This document shows positions 50,287 through 60,488 of a DNA stretch of 64,000 bases, one piece after another. The stretch is from Euglena gracilis (taxonomy: Eukaryota > Euglenida > Euglenophyceae > Euglenales). A program made the translations under genes and the position numbers. The stretch spans positions 13,572,716-13,636,715 of the forward strand of contig CP154954.1 of assembly GCA_039621445.1 (NCBI GenBank), read 5' to 3'. Under the pieces are notes generated by a model that was not told the DNA's origin, searched no databases, and saw nothing but the letters and a program-made list of their open reading frames with translations. Each line of letters opens with the position of its first letter. The stretch's first letter is position 1.

Positions 50287-51909
50287 TCAGGCTGTTGGGC
50301 ACACAGAGGAGCCCGTCCGTGTACATTTTGTCCTCGTACAGACGGACTCCCTCAGGCCACTCCCCGACAGGGGCCTACACACTTGCATAAACAGGCCCCA
50401 CACAGGGCAATTGTCATATGCCCGTGACCAATCCCTGTCCATCACTGGGATGGAGGGATCCTCCTCCACCTCCTCCTGGGTGTGCACCCCCGTGTCTGGA
50501 GAAAGTGAAATTGGTTCCCCCACAGGTTCCCTGAGATCCCCCCGGTGGGGATTATCGATGGGAGGGTTTGGCTGCAGGTCCTCACTCAGAACTCTTCGCC
50601 CTGGTTGGTGTTCCTCATGTCCCCCCCTTCTTGCCGGCTGTTCATTCCCGAATTCATCCACGAAAAGATGGGCACGTGGGGAACCTCGTGTCTCCCGCGT
50701 GTCCAACCCAGGTCCCCCAGGTCCCTCCCCTCCCATGAGGATGGGACCCGAATCTCCCGAGGGGGCGTCCACAGGCCCCTCCCCCCCTGTGGGGTCAGGG
50801 CCAGGGCCCCCTGGCACTGAATCCTCAGCCCCCTCCCCCTCTGTGGGGCTGGGGCCAGGTCTGTGCTGTGCTGCTGTTTCTCTCCCACTGCGTGTTGTTA
50901 CCGCCACGTGGAGTTCCGCCCCCCCGTGCGGTGTCCCGCATTCTCGCTCTTCCCTCCGTTCTTCCTCGATCATGGCCCTCATTGCCTCATCATCCTCCTC
51001 GCTCCCGTGGAGGCTGATGTCGGCAAAAGCCTTGGAGGCAGGATATGCCCATCTGCTGAGGGCATCCGCCACCACATTTTCCTTTCCCGGGATGTAGACC
51101 ACGTGAAGGTCAAACCGGGAGAACATTTCATGCCAGCGTCCCCGCCTCCCGGCAGGTCCGCTGGGCGTGTTCAGGGTTTCCTTGGCCCAGGCCTCCACGG
51201 ACTTGTGGTCCGTGAGGACCAACACCGGCTGCAGGTTGTTGTAGGAGGCCCATTTTTGGAGGGCCAGGATGATGGCGTAGGTCTCCTTCTCCCGCGGAGA
51301 CCAGCTTTTCACCTGCCCAACTGTGAGTTTTCGGGAGCAGAAAGCCACAGGCACGGTTTTCCGTGTTGTGGCCTCCACAGCGGTGGGCATCCCCTCTGTT
51401 GGCTCCAAAAACTGTTCAAGGGCTGCCCCCACCGCCTTGTCACTCGCATCAACCCGGAGAATGAATGGCTGGTCCGGGTTGATGGTGTGGAGCTCCAATC
51501 CCCGGAGGAACTCCTGTTTCAGGGCGGTGAAGGCCTCCCGTTCCACTTGGCCGAATTTCACAGGTTTTTTACTCCCCTTTTTACCCTCCACTCGTCCCAC
51601 CTTGAGGATTTCCATCAGGGGGGCTGCATACCGGGCATACTCTTTCACGTAGCTGGAGTAGTAGTTGGTGACGCCCAGAAAGCCCCTGAGGGCTGTGATC
51701 GTGCGGGGCTCCTCCCACTTCTCCAGCGCCATGAGTTTGCCCGGTGCTGGCCTCCGTTTTCCTCCCCCCAGGATGTGGCCACAGAACTCCACTTCTCTTA
51801 CGAAGAAGCGGCATTTGTTTTTACCAGGCGGTGCTCCCGCAGTGCCCGCAACACTCGCCTTATGTCCTGGTCGTGTGCCTCCAGGGTAGCTTCCTCCGTG
51901 CCACACCAC
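50287..51909 (-). CDS. MT2 RT end and RNase H
   Basis: A 540-residue frame. It opens with the RT connection FCGHILGGGKRRPAPGKL and LRGFLGVTNYYSSYVKEYA. RNase H follows: FILRVDASDKAVGAALEQF, VPVAFCSRKLT, YAIILALQKWASYNN, LVLTDHKSVEAW and VVYIPGKENVVADALSRWAYPAS. The remaining 200 residues are acidic and Pro/Gly-rich, leading toward the integrase. It aligns with MT1 across the point where MT1 has its homopolymer frameshift, and here the frame is intact. Confidence 0.87.
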   Translation of the reverse strand: MVWHGGSYPGGTRPGHKASVAGTAGAPPGKNKCRFFVREVEFCGHILGGGKRRPAPGKLMALEKWEEPRTITALRGFLGVTNYYSSYVKEYARYAAPLMEILKVGRVEGKKGSKKPVKFGQVEREAFTALKQEFLRGLELHTINPDQPFILRVDASDKAVGAALEQFLEPTEGMPTAVEATTRKTVPVAFCSRKLTVGQVKSWSPREKETYAIILALQKWASYNNLQPVLVLTDHKSVEAWAKETLNTPSGPAGRRGRWHEMFSRFDLHVVYIPGKENVVADALSRWAYPASKAFADISLHGSEEDDEAMRAMIEEERREERECGTPHGGAELHVAVTTRSGRETAAQHRPGPSPTEGEGAEDSVPGGPGPDPTGGEGPVDAPSGDSGPILMGGEGPGGPGLDTRETRGSPRAHLFVDEFGNEQPARRGGHEEHQPGRRVLSEDLQPNPPIDNPHRGDLREPVGEPISLSPDTGVHTQEEVEEDPSIPVMDRDWSRAYDNCPVWGLFMQVCRPLSGSGLRESVCTRTKCTRTGSSVCPTA

Positions 51910-52397
51910 TCCGTCCCCACAATGATGTCGTCAACGTATGGGTTGGCGACATCAGCCACATCCCTCAGCGAGTAGTTGATCACCCGCTGAAAAATGGCCA
52001 CTCCATTTTTCAGGCCCATCACGACCACACACCACCGCTTGGACCCCCGGGGGGTGCTGCAGCAGGTGTATGGGCGTGAGTCTTCGTGTAGGGGCACCTG
52101 ATGGAAGGCATCCTTGAGATCAAGGACGGAGAACAGGTACCTCCGTCCCTGGTTCACCATGATGTCCTCGATCCTGGCGAGGGGGTATGCGTCCGTCACT
52201 GTGGCCTCGTTTAATGCCCGGAAATCCACAACCCCACGCCACTTCCCCTGTTTCTTGGCCACCACGAACGTAGGGCTGCTCCACGCACTCGGCACCCCCT
52301 CCTCCACCTTCTTGTCCCGAACCCACTCGTCCACCAGGTCGCACAGTGCCCTGTGTCTCTCCCCCGTCAGGTGGATGGGCCTCTGTTTTTTCGCCAC
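51798..52397 (-). pseudogene. MT2 reverse transcriptase
   Basis: A frame of 199 residues with KVEEGVPSAWSSPTFVVAKK, KWRGVVDFRALNEATV, LFSVLDLKDAFHQVPLHEDSRPYTC and VANPYVDDIIVGTEW (the catalytic DD). A shift near 51830 leads into the frame 50287-51909. The sequence upstream (52367-52738) is the charged protease/RT linker, out of frame with it. Confidence 0.85.
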
Positions 52398-52399
52398 AG

Positions 52400-53106
52400 A
52401 TCCGGTTTAAATTCGATTTTCCCTTCTCCCAGGGGCCCTCGAACGATTCTTTCCCCCCAAATCCTGTCTCGGAGAACCTCTCCCTCGAAGTCCATCCGGA
52501 GGGCTGCCCGGAGCTCCTCAGCCCGCTGGCTGGTCACCTGTTCCGCTTGGTGAACAAGGATGACCCCTTGGGCGGCCCGTGCCTCGAACTCCCGGGCTGC
52601 CCGCAAGAGTTCCTTGGCTACTGTCTCCTGGGTCGCCTCATCCTCGTGCAGGGTTTTTTCCTCCCACTCAGGCTCCTCGGTGTCCTCCCCCAGGGCTGCC
52701 TCTGGCAAAGCAAGCCGCAGTGCTCTGACTTTTTCCACCGTTTTCAGGTATCTCGCTCACTTTTGTGCCTTTTTATGGGCTGCTGGCTGAACTTGCTCAC
52801 CCTCCGCATCATTTCCCCGAAGGAGGACCACCTGCTCCCCCCTCAATGCCAAGGCCCGGAGGTGTGGGAACACCCCGAGCTGGTTTTCCTCCAGCCACGG
52901 GAAGCCGATGATGGCCTCCACGTGGATGTCGGCCTCATAGAAGGAGGCTGGGGCAGTCCACAGGGCCCCCTCCCCCTGACCCAGGCCCCCTTCCCGCCGG
53001 AGGACCAGGTCCAGGATTGCCTCCCGTTCCCCCCCTTCCATCTTGGCTCCACTTGCTGTCACCAGGGACAGGGGCTTGGGGGCAGGCAGGAGGTACAGGC
53101 CCGGGC
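52400..53106 (-). pseudogene. MT2 protease C-terminal half and linker
   Basis: Frame 52757-53110 reads LVTASGAKMEGGEREAILDLVL and VEAIIGFPWLEENQLGVFPH, matching the MT1 protease end (AILSYPWLAEAKLGIFPH). Frame 52367-52738 is a Glu/Ala-rich linker. The protease is cut at 53106 by the insertion and its N-terminal half resumes at 54449. Confidence 0.8.
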
Positions 53107-54448
53107 GCAAACCGCAAGTACATTAAATACGTCAGGAATTAAACCGCAAGGAATTTAATCCGGTGGGGCCCCGCCAGTCGGGGAATTAAATCCGGTCGCC
53201 CTTTTTTCCGCCGATTTTTTTTCTCTTCGGCGTCAGGGTTACGTCCCTCGCATTGTGTAAGAGATTTTTTTTGTGTCGGTTCGCAAACACCAGCAGAAAT
53301 AAACCATTTTTCAGACGAATTTTCAACTCCGCATTTTTGTGTAAAGGGGGCCTTCAAACTGAAAAAATGTTCCATTGCTGGACCCTTTTTCCGGGGCGTT
53401 GACTGGCGTGGACCCCCACTCTCCCCCCCGTGGGTCCACGACTAAAAAAAACCCCTGCCCCCAAACTGGCCACTGGTGGAAAATAAGTTGAGTGGAAAAT
53501 TGGCAACCACATCCACATCACCAGATCAATTTCCCAGTCAAAAAAACAGTTTGTTGCAAAATGGTGTCATGCTGGCCCAGGGCCTTTTCAGGCCACTGGT
53601 GTCAAAATGGTGTCAGTGGGGGGGGGGGGGGCTTTGCAGGCACTGAAAATGAAAATTGAACTTTTCAGATAGTTCCACACGGGAAAGGAAACACATTTGT
53701 AAATCACAACAATGCAGCAGAAAAAAAAGGATGCACTATGTTACAAAAAAATACAATGCAGCAGTTACAAAACATCTTCTTCTCCGGTTTCTCTGTTCTT
53801 CAGTTTCTCTCAATTCACCTGATGAAAAATACATGCATCCAAACACAACGGATGATGCCACAGAAAATACCCACAGAAAGAGGCATTGCATTAAAAAGCC
53901 ATTTGATGCCGCAGATGCATGCCACAGACATTTGATGCTACAGCCACAAACTTTTCATCAAAATTCATTTTCCCAGGCTACAGTGGAAAAGATCAACACA
54001 GACTTTCAGTGGAAATGAGCATTTCAGCAGAACAAGGGACAGGGGTCACACCTTCAACTGTGAAATTGTTTACCTTTAAATTTGCCCATTGCTGCATCTT
54101 CTGCCTGCACTCTTGGGAGTCCTGGGGTGTAGAGAAAAAATCGTTTGATTGGAAAGGGACATAAACCTATCTGTTGAACTTCTCAGCAGCTTAAACCAAC
54201 TCTTGTACCGCTTGAGGATTCGCCTTTTTATCATTGGGTTCCAAAAACTTCTTCATTGGTTTCTGACCAGGTGTGTAACTGTGGTGGTAGCTGAAAGAAC
54301 GCGTATACATTCGCTAATCGTTCGCTAATTCGGGTAAATAATACTCGGGGGAATTAATTCCGTGGACCACCCGAAAGTCGAGGAATTTAACCGGATTTAA
54401 TTCCCCCGAGGTTTTTTGTCCAACCGAATTAAATGCCCACGAGATTTA
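53107..54448. mobile_element. Non-autonomous insertion (1,342 bp) in MT2 protease
   Basis: AGGCCCGGGC occurs at 53097-53106 and 54448-54457, a 9-10 bp duplication bracketing the insert. Both ends carry GGAATTAAATCCGG-like boxes in opposite orientation. Near the right end CTCGGGGGAATTAA (54343) pairs with TTAATTCCCCCGAG (54398), a strong hairpin. No gene is seen inside. Frames such as 53656-54018 have no motif. A 9-10 bp duplication is typical of Mutator-like elements, but clear long terminal inverted repeats are not visible, so the class is open. Confidence 0.75.
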
Positions 54449-54963
54449 GGCCCGGGCCTGTATGTGTCGGGAAGCATGCCTCTTCGGACCAGGTTCACCT
54501 CTGCCCCTGTGTCAATGAGGGCATTGATGAAGTGGGACTGTCCGTCTGGCCCCCTGGCCTGCACTCGCATCAGCAGCTGCCGTTCCCCGGCACCCTGCCC
54601 CACCTCACGGAGCAAGACAGAGGGCACCACTCGCTCTGTCTGGGGGTCCCGCTCTGGCTCCGGAGACTCTGCAGCGTGGGCCTCCGGTGCTGGTGCTGTG
54701 GCAAGGTCACGGATGAGCGCCTCTGGGATCCGATATTTTAGGTGCCTGGGCAGGTTTTGGTGTTTGCTTCTGAGCCGGATTTTGTTCCGTCCCTTCTGTC
54801 CCCCTTCAGGTACCGGGCTTTCCAGGTTGGAGCAGGTCCGGCCGTCACACACCCGTGGCCTGAGACCCAAGACATGGGGGCTGCCCCATATCCTGGTGGG
54901 CTTCTGGTAGCCCCAGTCTGCATACTGGCAGTAATCCACGTCCACGTGTGGGATCCCTGCCAT
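54449..54963 (-). pseudogene. MT2 end of cytosine methyltransferase and start of protease
   Basis: The frame reads IPHVDVDYCQYADWGYQKPTRIWGS (methyltransferase end), then a basic and acidic linker and LLMRVQARGPDGQSHFINALIDTGAEVNLVRRGM, the retropepsin DTG. It stops shortly after because of the insertion. A frameshift near 54965-55060 separates it from the methyltransferase core. Confidence 0.82.
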
Positions 54964-55439
54964 GTACCTGCGGGTCCGCAGGTACCCGTACCGGGGGTTT
55001 TCCAGCCACCACCGCTGTGGGCGGAGGTACTGGATGATGGCCAGGGCCGCTGCACCAGCCGATCAGCCAATTTAAAATCTCGTTCCCTGGTGGTCAGGGC
55101 CAGGCTGAACTCGGTGCAGGGGACCCCGCACACCACCACCTCAAAATCCCCAGGCTGGAACTGTTTTTTAAAATTCCATTTTAGCACGTCTACACAGATG
55201 TCTGGCCGCCACCTGGGGTCCACGTCCACCGACGTAACCTGGAAACCCAGGCTGCGGTAGACGTCCCCCACTGAACCTGTCCCGCAGAACAGGTCCAGCA
55301 TCCGTCTCGGCTGGTCCGCTCTCCCCACCTGCCCCAGGTGTGCCGGCTTGACCTGCACTGTGGCCCCCCCAGTCCCAGGGGGTGGCCCTGAAAAATGTGT
55401 CCCAAACCTGGTTTTTTTCTCCCTCCCCTTTCGTGTCAC
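54738..55439 (-). pseudogene. MT2 cytosine-C5 methyltransferase core
   Basis: RRMLDLFCGTGSVGDVYRSLGFQVTSVDVDPRW carries motif I. VVVCGVPCTEFSLALTTRERDFKLADRLV carries the catalytic Pro-Cys of motif IV. The frame then shifts near 55050: the following residues are out of phase and the ENP region is readable only in another frame. The domain is homologous to MT1 11198-11802 but comes after, not before, the Dam-like domain. Confidence 0.85.
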
Positions 55440-55479
55440 CTCCTCCCGCGTGCATCAGTCTGGGTGCCCGCACAGCAAA

Positions 55480-55812
55480 AACGCTGTGATGGGCCACTTT
55501 GTCCCCCGGCACAACTCCTCCCCTCTGCCGAAAAATCGTGTTCCCTGAGGGAACGTGACTTGGCGCACTGCCAAGCCACTGGCCTCCCTATACCAACGCC
55601 GCCCCAGCCACCTGGGGGTCACCAGGATGGCATGGGCCTGATCCCTCCTGGTTTTTTCGAGAACCTCCTGTATTTTTTTATAAGGTGGGTTGATCCACAA
55701 AAACCTCCCTGCCCCAGTCCTGTTTGAAGGCATCTTCCCCTTCCCCACTCCTCGGCCCCCACCAGCGGACAAACCTGCGGTTTTCTTTGGCAGAAAAGGC
55801 GTCGACCTCCGG
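55480..55812 (-). pseudogene. MT2 Dam-like methyltransferase domain
   Basis: PEVDAFSAKEN...DAFKQDWG appears in one frame (55678-55974), and LWINPPYKKIQEVLEKTRRDQ with AILVTPRWLGRRWY in another (55455-55979). NPPY is the canonical N6-adenine methyltransferase form. It lies on the N-terminal side of the cytosine methyltransferase. One frameshift near 55720 breaks it. Confidence 0.7.
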
Positions 55813-56025
55813 CTGGACCCCCAGGCGGCGGGTACGTCCCTGACGTACTCCTCCCGGACGTGGTAGTCCTGGGAGATCCACCGGCAGGGCGACCTCCCAA
55901 ACCCTGAGGAACGGGCTGGGAGTGGTGCTGGGGGTGGTGTGGGGGTTGAGGTGGAAGGTGCGGTCCTGACGCACCTCACCTGGCGAATCGAAAAACCTGA
56001 ATCCCTTTCCGTGCTGGGGGCGGTT

Positions 56026-57615
56026 TCATCCGTGCCCTTGATGGTTTGGGGAACGTTGATGACCTCCCTCGCTGCCTCCCTGATTGATGCCTGTGAGAGC
56101 GTTTTGTCTTTTCTTTTTTCTTTTTTTGTTTTGCGTTTTCCCCCTCCCTTCCTGGTGTTGTGATCTGCGGTAGACTGGGTGTGCTGGAACCCGAAGACCC
56201 CTGGGCGGCCTGCTGCGGAGGGCCAGCCGCCTTGTATCCCTTCTCCCTTGTTCCCGAACCTGAACTCTGACCTGAGCCCCCCCCTGGACTGCCCTCGCTG
56301 GGGAAAAGCGCAGCCCAGGGGTTGGCAGAGTCGAATGGGAGGGCCTGCTGGCCCCCCCAGCCCCTTTTCGTGTCCCAGTCAGGGGGGGCTGGGGGGACCG
56401 TGCAGGCCCAGGTCCGGGTCTGCCGTTGGACCTTCCCTTGACCAAAACCCAACCCTCTCCGTGAACCCTTTCCTCACCCCCCTTCCGAGGGCCGTGCTGG
56501 GGGCACCCTGGGCCCCCGTCCCCTCCCTTCTGGCCCCCGCATTTTCAGGCACTCCCCCGCCGTGGTGGCGTGGAAGTCCCCTTCCCCTTTCCCCTTCTCC
56601 ACCAGCACTGTCGTGCCAGATGTCCCGTTTTCCCGCACTCATAACACTTCTTTCCTGGGCATTCCCGAGACCGGTAATCTGTGGCCCCGCACTGGCTGTA
56701 GGGCTGGTCCACCGAGGGGCCACTCCGGGGGCTCCTCGGGGGGGTTTGTTCCATGTTGGTGGCTGGGTGGGGGGTTGGGGACCTGGCTGGGCGAAAATCT
56801 GGCCGCCCCTGCCAGCTCCCTTGCCGAACCCCTTCCCCTTTTGCCCCGGACTGGGTGACCTGCGTCCCTCCCGTCCCTTTCCAGGTGACCCGCCTCGGTG
56901 CCGTGATTGCCTGTCCTGTGGCCCCTCGGGGCCTTTGGGGGGTCCTGCTTTTGCTCCCCCCTCAGCTGGCTGTGAAACGGTTTTCTGGGGCTGGGCTGGC
57001 CTGGCCTCCTGGGATTTAACTTCAGAGACTGAAAAAATGTCGAGGCCCCCGGCCCAGTGGTCCTCCTGGTGGCCTGGGACCCCCCGTCCGCCCCAAGAAC
57101 GGCCATAGCTGTCAGACCGTTCCTGGCACCGCAGCTCGTTTTCAGCGTGTCGAAAAACCTCTTCCAATCCCAGCTTTGTTTCGTGGGGGGTGATTTTCAC
57201 TGTATTGCCCCCCTGTAGCATGGCCCCGTTCCTCATCATCAGCCTCTCCAGCGCCCGTCGGCTGTAGAGCTTGATGAGGAAGGAGTCCCGGTGTGCCCTG
57301 ACTGTCACCGGCTCCCCCTCACCCACAGCCTCCTGGGCGAGTTGTGCTGCCTTCTCCACTGTCAACCCTGGGATGTGCCACAGCCGCACTGTGGGCGCAT
57401 CCTGATTTTTCCGTGTCTGTTCCCTGATTTTGGCCCTTCGCATGGAATCTGGGAGCAGCTGTAAAACCAGGGCCTGTGCTTCCTCCTCCGAGGGGTTTTC
57501 CATCCGGCAGAAAATTAATTTAAACTGGCTTTCATATTCACGCCACGCTGGGAGGGTTAACTTACCCGTGTTGACTGGTCTGAGGGCCCTGAGCTGCTCA
57601 TGCAGCGAGGCATGG
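56026..57615 (-). CDS. MT2 Gag, C-terminal half with zinc knuckle
   Basis: Frame 56379-57503 reads MENPSEEEAQALVLQLLPDSMRRAKI and VRLWHIPGLTVEKAAQLAQEAV, aligning with the MT1 Gag core at 12780-12990. Residues about 160-290 are Gly/Pro/Lys-rich. Another frame (56545-56754) shows CYECGKTGHLARQC, a CCHC nucleocapsid knuckle that MT1 lacks. Upstream, LRALRPVNTGKLTLPAWREYESQF joins the N-terminal half once the insertion is removed. Confidence 0.75.
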
Positions 57616-59283
57616 GAGACAAGGCACAGGGGGGGGAGGGGGGGGTCCGAGGGGGGTGGTTGGAAGCTGTACAGGGGGGGGGGAGGGGGGGGGTCCCCAG
57701 AAAATCACAACTGTACTGCCCACCCCCGAGACATTTGCGACATTTTTCGTCCAATTGAGGTTGGCAATGATGGATTTTGCGAAATTCAGATGCATTTTGC
57801 AAAATATTTGTGTCTTGTAAAAAGAATGGTAGCCAGAGTTTTCACTTTAAACACTTAGCAGAAAGGCAGGAAGCAGCTTCAATCACTCCCCCTTGGCACA
57901 CCATGCGGAATTGAGCCAGGGTTGACGTTTTTTTTTGTTTTTCAACAAAGAACAAAATATGTTTTTTTTCCAAAAAAGAACACAAAAAAAAAACATGTTT
58001 TCTTTTTTAAAAAAGCAAAAATTGACCTTCTTCCTTGCGAAATGGCCATTTTTTGAGGAAAAAGTTTTAAGGTCATTTTTTTGGTCATCAAAAGTGACGT
58101 TTTTTTAGTTTTTCCGGACACTTCATCCAGCACCCTTCACGGACTACGAAGCTGCAGAGATGAAAAAAGACCTTTTTTCTAAAAAAAAAGTTTCAAAAAA
58201 ATTCCCCCAAACCCGCCATGAGGTTTTTTTTTTTTTTTTAAAAATTTTTTTTTCTTAGGGGGTGCCCCCCCCGTGACCCCCCCCCCCCCGTTACATCCCC
58301 GTGACCCCCCCGTGACCCGAGAATCGATCCTCCGCCATTCTTTTTTTCAAAAGCATTTTTTAAAAAACAATGAACTTTCATGTATCCTTGTCTGCCCAAT
58401 GCACCTTCATACCAGAGCTGGCGTTTTTTTTGTTTTTTTAAAAAAAAACAAAAAACGTGTTTTTTTTGAAAAAAAAACGGCAAAAAAACCGGTTTTTTTA
58501 AAAAAACCGGCCGAATCAAGCGCCAAGTCGCCGGCAACGGAAAAACTCAAAAAAAAACACCACACACATGCAACCCCCCCTTTCCTCGGTTTTGTATTGA
58601 CCTTTGAAGCATGGGCAAAAGAGGTTGGTTGAGAAAATAGCTATAAAAGTGACAGAAAAAAATGCAACAATTCCAAGATCATGTTGGGAACTGCCCAAAA
58701 AAAATGAAAAAATTTTTTTTCCACCATACCCCCGCTGGCGTTTTTTTTGTTTTTTTAAAAAAAACACAAAAAAAACAAAAAAAACCGTTTTTTGTTTTTT
58801 TGTTTTTTTTTGACTGCCGGCTTTGCTTCATACCCAAAAATGGCCAGAAATCTTTTCCCCTGAAAGAAGTGCCAAAAACTGGTGCATTTCCCCACCCAAA
58901 ACGGAATTTTGTCAAAAATGGCCCAAACTTCATCCCAAAAACGTGTTGGTCAAGAAAATCCTAACAAAATTCCCTTTCAAAAATGACCAATTTTATCACG
59001 ATGCAACGTCATGAATGTTGCCTCCCGGCTACCTGCAAAGTGGCATACTTCCCCCGTGACCCCCCCCCCCCCCCCCCCCTGACCCCCCCATGACCCCCCC
59101 AACCCGCACGTTTTTTTGTTTCAAAAAAAAACAAGCCGTTTTTTTAAATTTTTTTTTCATCTGTCTCGGGGGGGGTTGGAAGTGGGGGGGGAGGGGGGGG
59201 GGTCCCGGGAGGGGGGGGTTGGAACTGTACAGGGGGGGAGGGGGGGGGGTCCCAAGGTTTGACCAACTGTACTGCCTTGTCCC
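57616..59283. mobile_element. Non-autonomous insertion (1,668 bp) with terminal inverted repeats in MT2 gag
   Basis: A 22 bp direct repeat (57594-57615 and 59284-59305, starting CTGCTCATGC) flanks it. The ends are GAGACAAGGCA and TGCCTTGTCCC, an 11 bp inverted repeat with one mismatch. Just inside, both ends carry G-rich blocks with CTGTACAGGGGGGG in the same orientation. The interior is AT-rich with many T-run/A-run hairpins and no gene. A duplication this long is unusual for a DNA transposon. Confidence 0.75.
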
Positions 59284-60312
59284 CTGCTCATGCAGCGAGG
59301 CATGGATGTCACCGCCGTATTTCTGGGCCAGCCAGTTCCAGAAATCTTGGAACCTGACCCGTTCCCCCATCTCCTGTCGCCGATGGAGTTCCAGCCGGCT
59401 GCTGTGGTCCAGGCAGCCGGTCAGAACAAGCATTTTAAATTCCTCCCCCACTGGCTGTCCCATAGAAACCTGCTGCATATAGAGCTGAAATTTTACTGAA
59501 AAATCATGAAAATCACCTTTCAGCTCTGGTTTTACAAGGTCTTTGGTGAGGAGTGTCGCCAGCGGCCCCAAAAACATGGTGGCTGCTGGGCTGGGAGCTG
59601 CTGGCGCCATGTGGACCGGAGCTGCCTGGACCCCCCGGACCCAGGCTCCCGTGTCCTGGGACCCGAAGGCCAGAGGGGCAGCGTTGCACGATGCTGCCCC
59701 AGCCTCAGGGGCCCAGGCGAAAGGGTCCATTGCCCCCGTGAACTCCCCTCCTGCGGGGAATCCACGGGGCTGGGGGGGCCACTGGTGCTCGGCTGATTTC
59801 ATCCCAGGTTGATCCCTGCCCTGGCCCTGTAGATTTGCTGTGCCTGCTGCCTGTGGTTTCGCTGTGCTGGACTGTCCCGTCGTTCGTGAATTTTGCTGAG
59901 ACCGTTGCTGCTCCTGGGCTCCCAACCTGGCCAAAAAATTACAAAATCCGTGAGCCTTAATCTGGCGTTCCGCTTCCTCCCAATCCTCCCCCTGGAACCC
60001 GAACGTGCCAGGTGTCTGGGCAGCTGGGGTCCCTCCAGCATCGGGGACCTGGACCGGACTGCCCCCCGCAGCCATAGGACCCTGGGGCTGGCTGCCCCCC
60101 GCAGCCATGGGGCCCTGGGGCAGGCTGCTCCCCGCAACCATGGGACCCTGGGGCTGGCTGCCCCTTGGTGTCGAAGGGCCCACGCTGGCTGGGGGTACAT
60201 CCCCCTCTGCAGAGGAAACAAAACCAGGGACAACGCTGGGAGTCCTGGCCACTGAACCCACTGAACCCAGGGAAAACGGCTGAGGCAGAACTGGGGTTTG
60301 CAAAACGGTCAC
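59284..60312 (-). CDS. MT2 Gag, N-terminal half
   Basis: About 340 original residues. The N-terminus is Pro/Gly/Ala-rich, with SQPQGPMAAGGSQPQGPM-type repeats encoded by tandem 30 bp units (60053-60160). An ordered gag core follows: AATMFLGPLATLLTKDLVKPELKGDFHDFSVKF, RLELHRRQEMGERVRFQDFWNWLAQKYGGDIHASLHEQ, matching MT1 Gag near 13100-13330. Residues after ASLHEQ come from the insertion. No start-site context could be tested. Confidence 0.75.
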
Positions 60313-60354
60313 TGGTGAAACACGGGGATCTGGCCCCCCACAGCGGCATCACTG

Positions 60355-60488
60355 TGCTTTGCTTCTTGGGAAGTTGGGAAAAGGGTTTTTCTGTTACTCT
60401 GATTCTCAGTTCCCAAGTAGTGCGCCAAGGCGAAAGCGAAGGCTTTTTTGGGAATTGGGAAAGGGAATTGGGAATCAGACGTACACTG
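60355..60488 (+). repeat. Sequence resembling the end of the Ty3-family LTR
   Basis: It shares ordered blocks with 25300-25430: GTTACTC, AAGTAG(G)TGCGC, GAAAGCGAA and a final GACGTACAC. Spacing is similar but identity is low. It could be part of a related LTR in plus orientation. Confidence 0.35.

Larger units (their letters stand above)
48930..60312 (-). mobile_element. MT2: second methyltransferase LTR retrotransposon (decayed)
   Basis: Read on the minus strand: gag, Dam-like domain, cytosine methyltransferase, protease, RT, RNase H, integrase, and a possible chromodomain end. The coding parts are clearly related to MT1. Two insertions split it (53107-54448 in the protease, 57616-59283 in gag). 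Removing the gag insertion with one copy of the 22 bp duplication restores the frame. I could not find its LTRs, PBS or polypurine tract, so the element ends are approximate. Confidence 0.85.

Noticed and set aside
53656-54018. 120-codon frame inside the MT2 protease insertion
   Set aside because: No homology or motif. It lies in AT-rich sequence and has no conserved neighbour.
56179-57108. Plus-strand frame of 309 codons opposite MT2 gag
   Set aside because: It is antisense to a gag frame with recognisable motifs (CCHC knuckle). Its own product is Pro/Leu-rich without domains.
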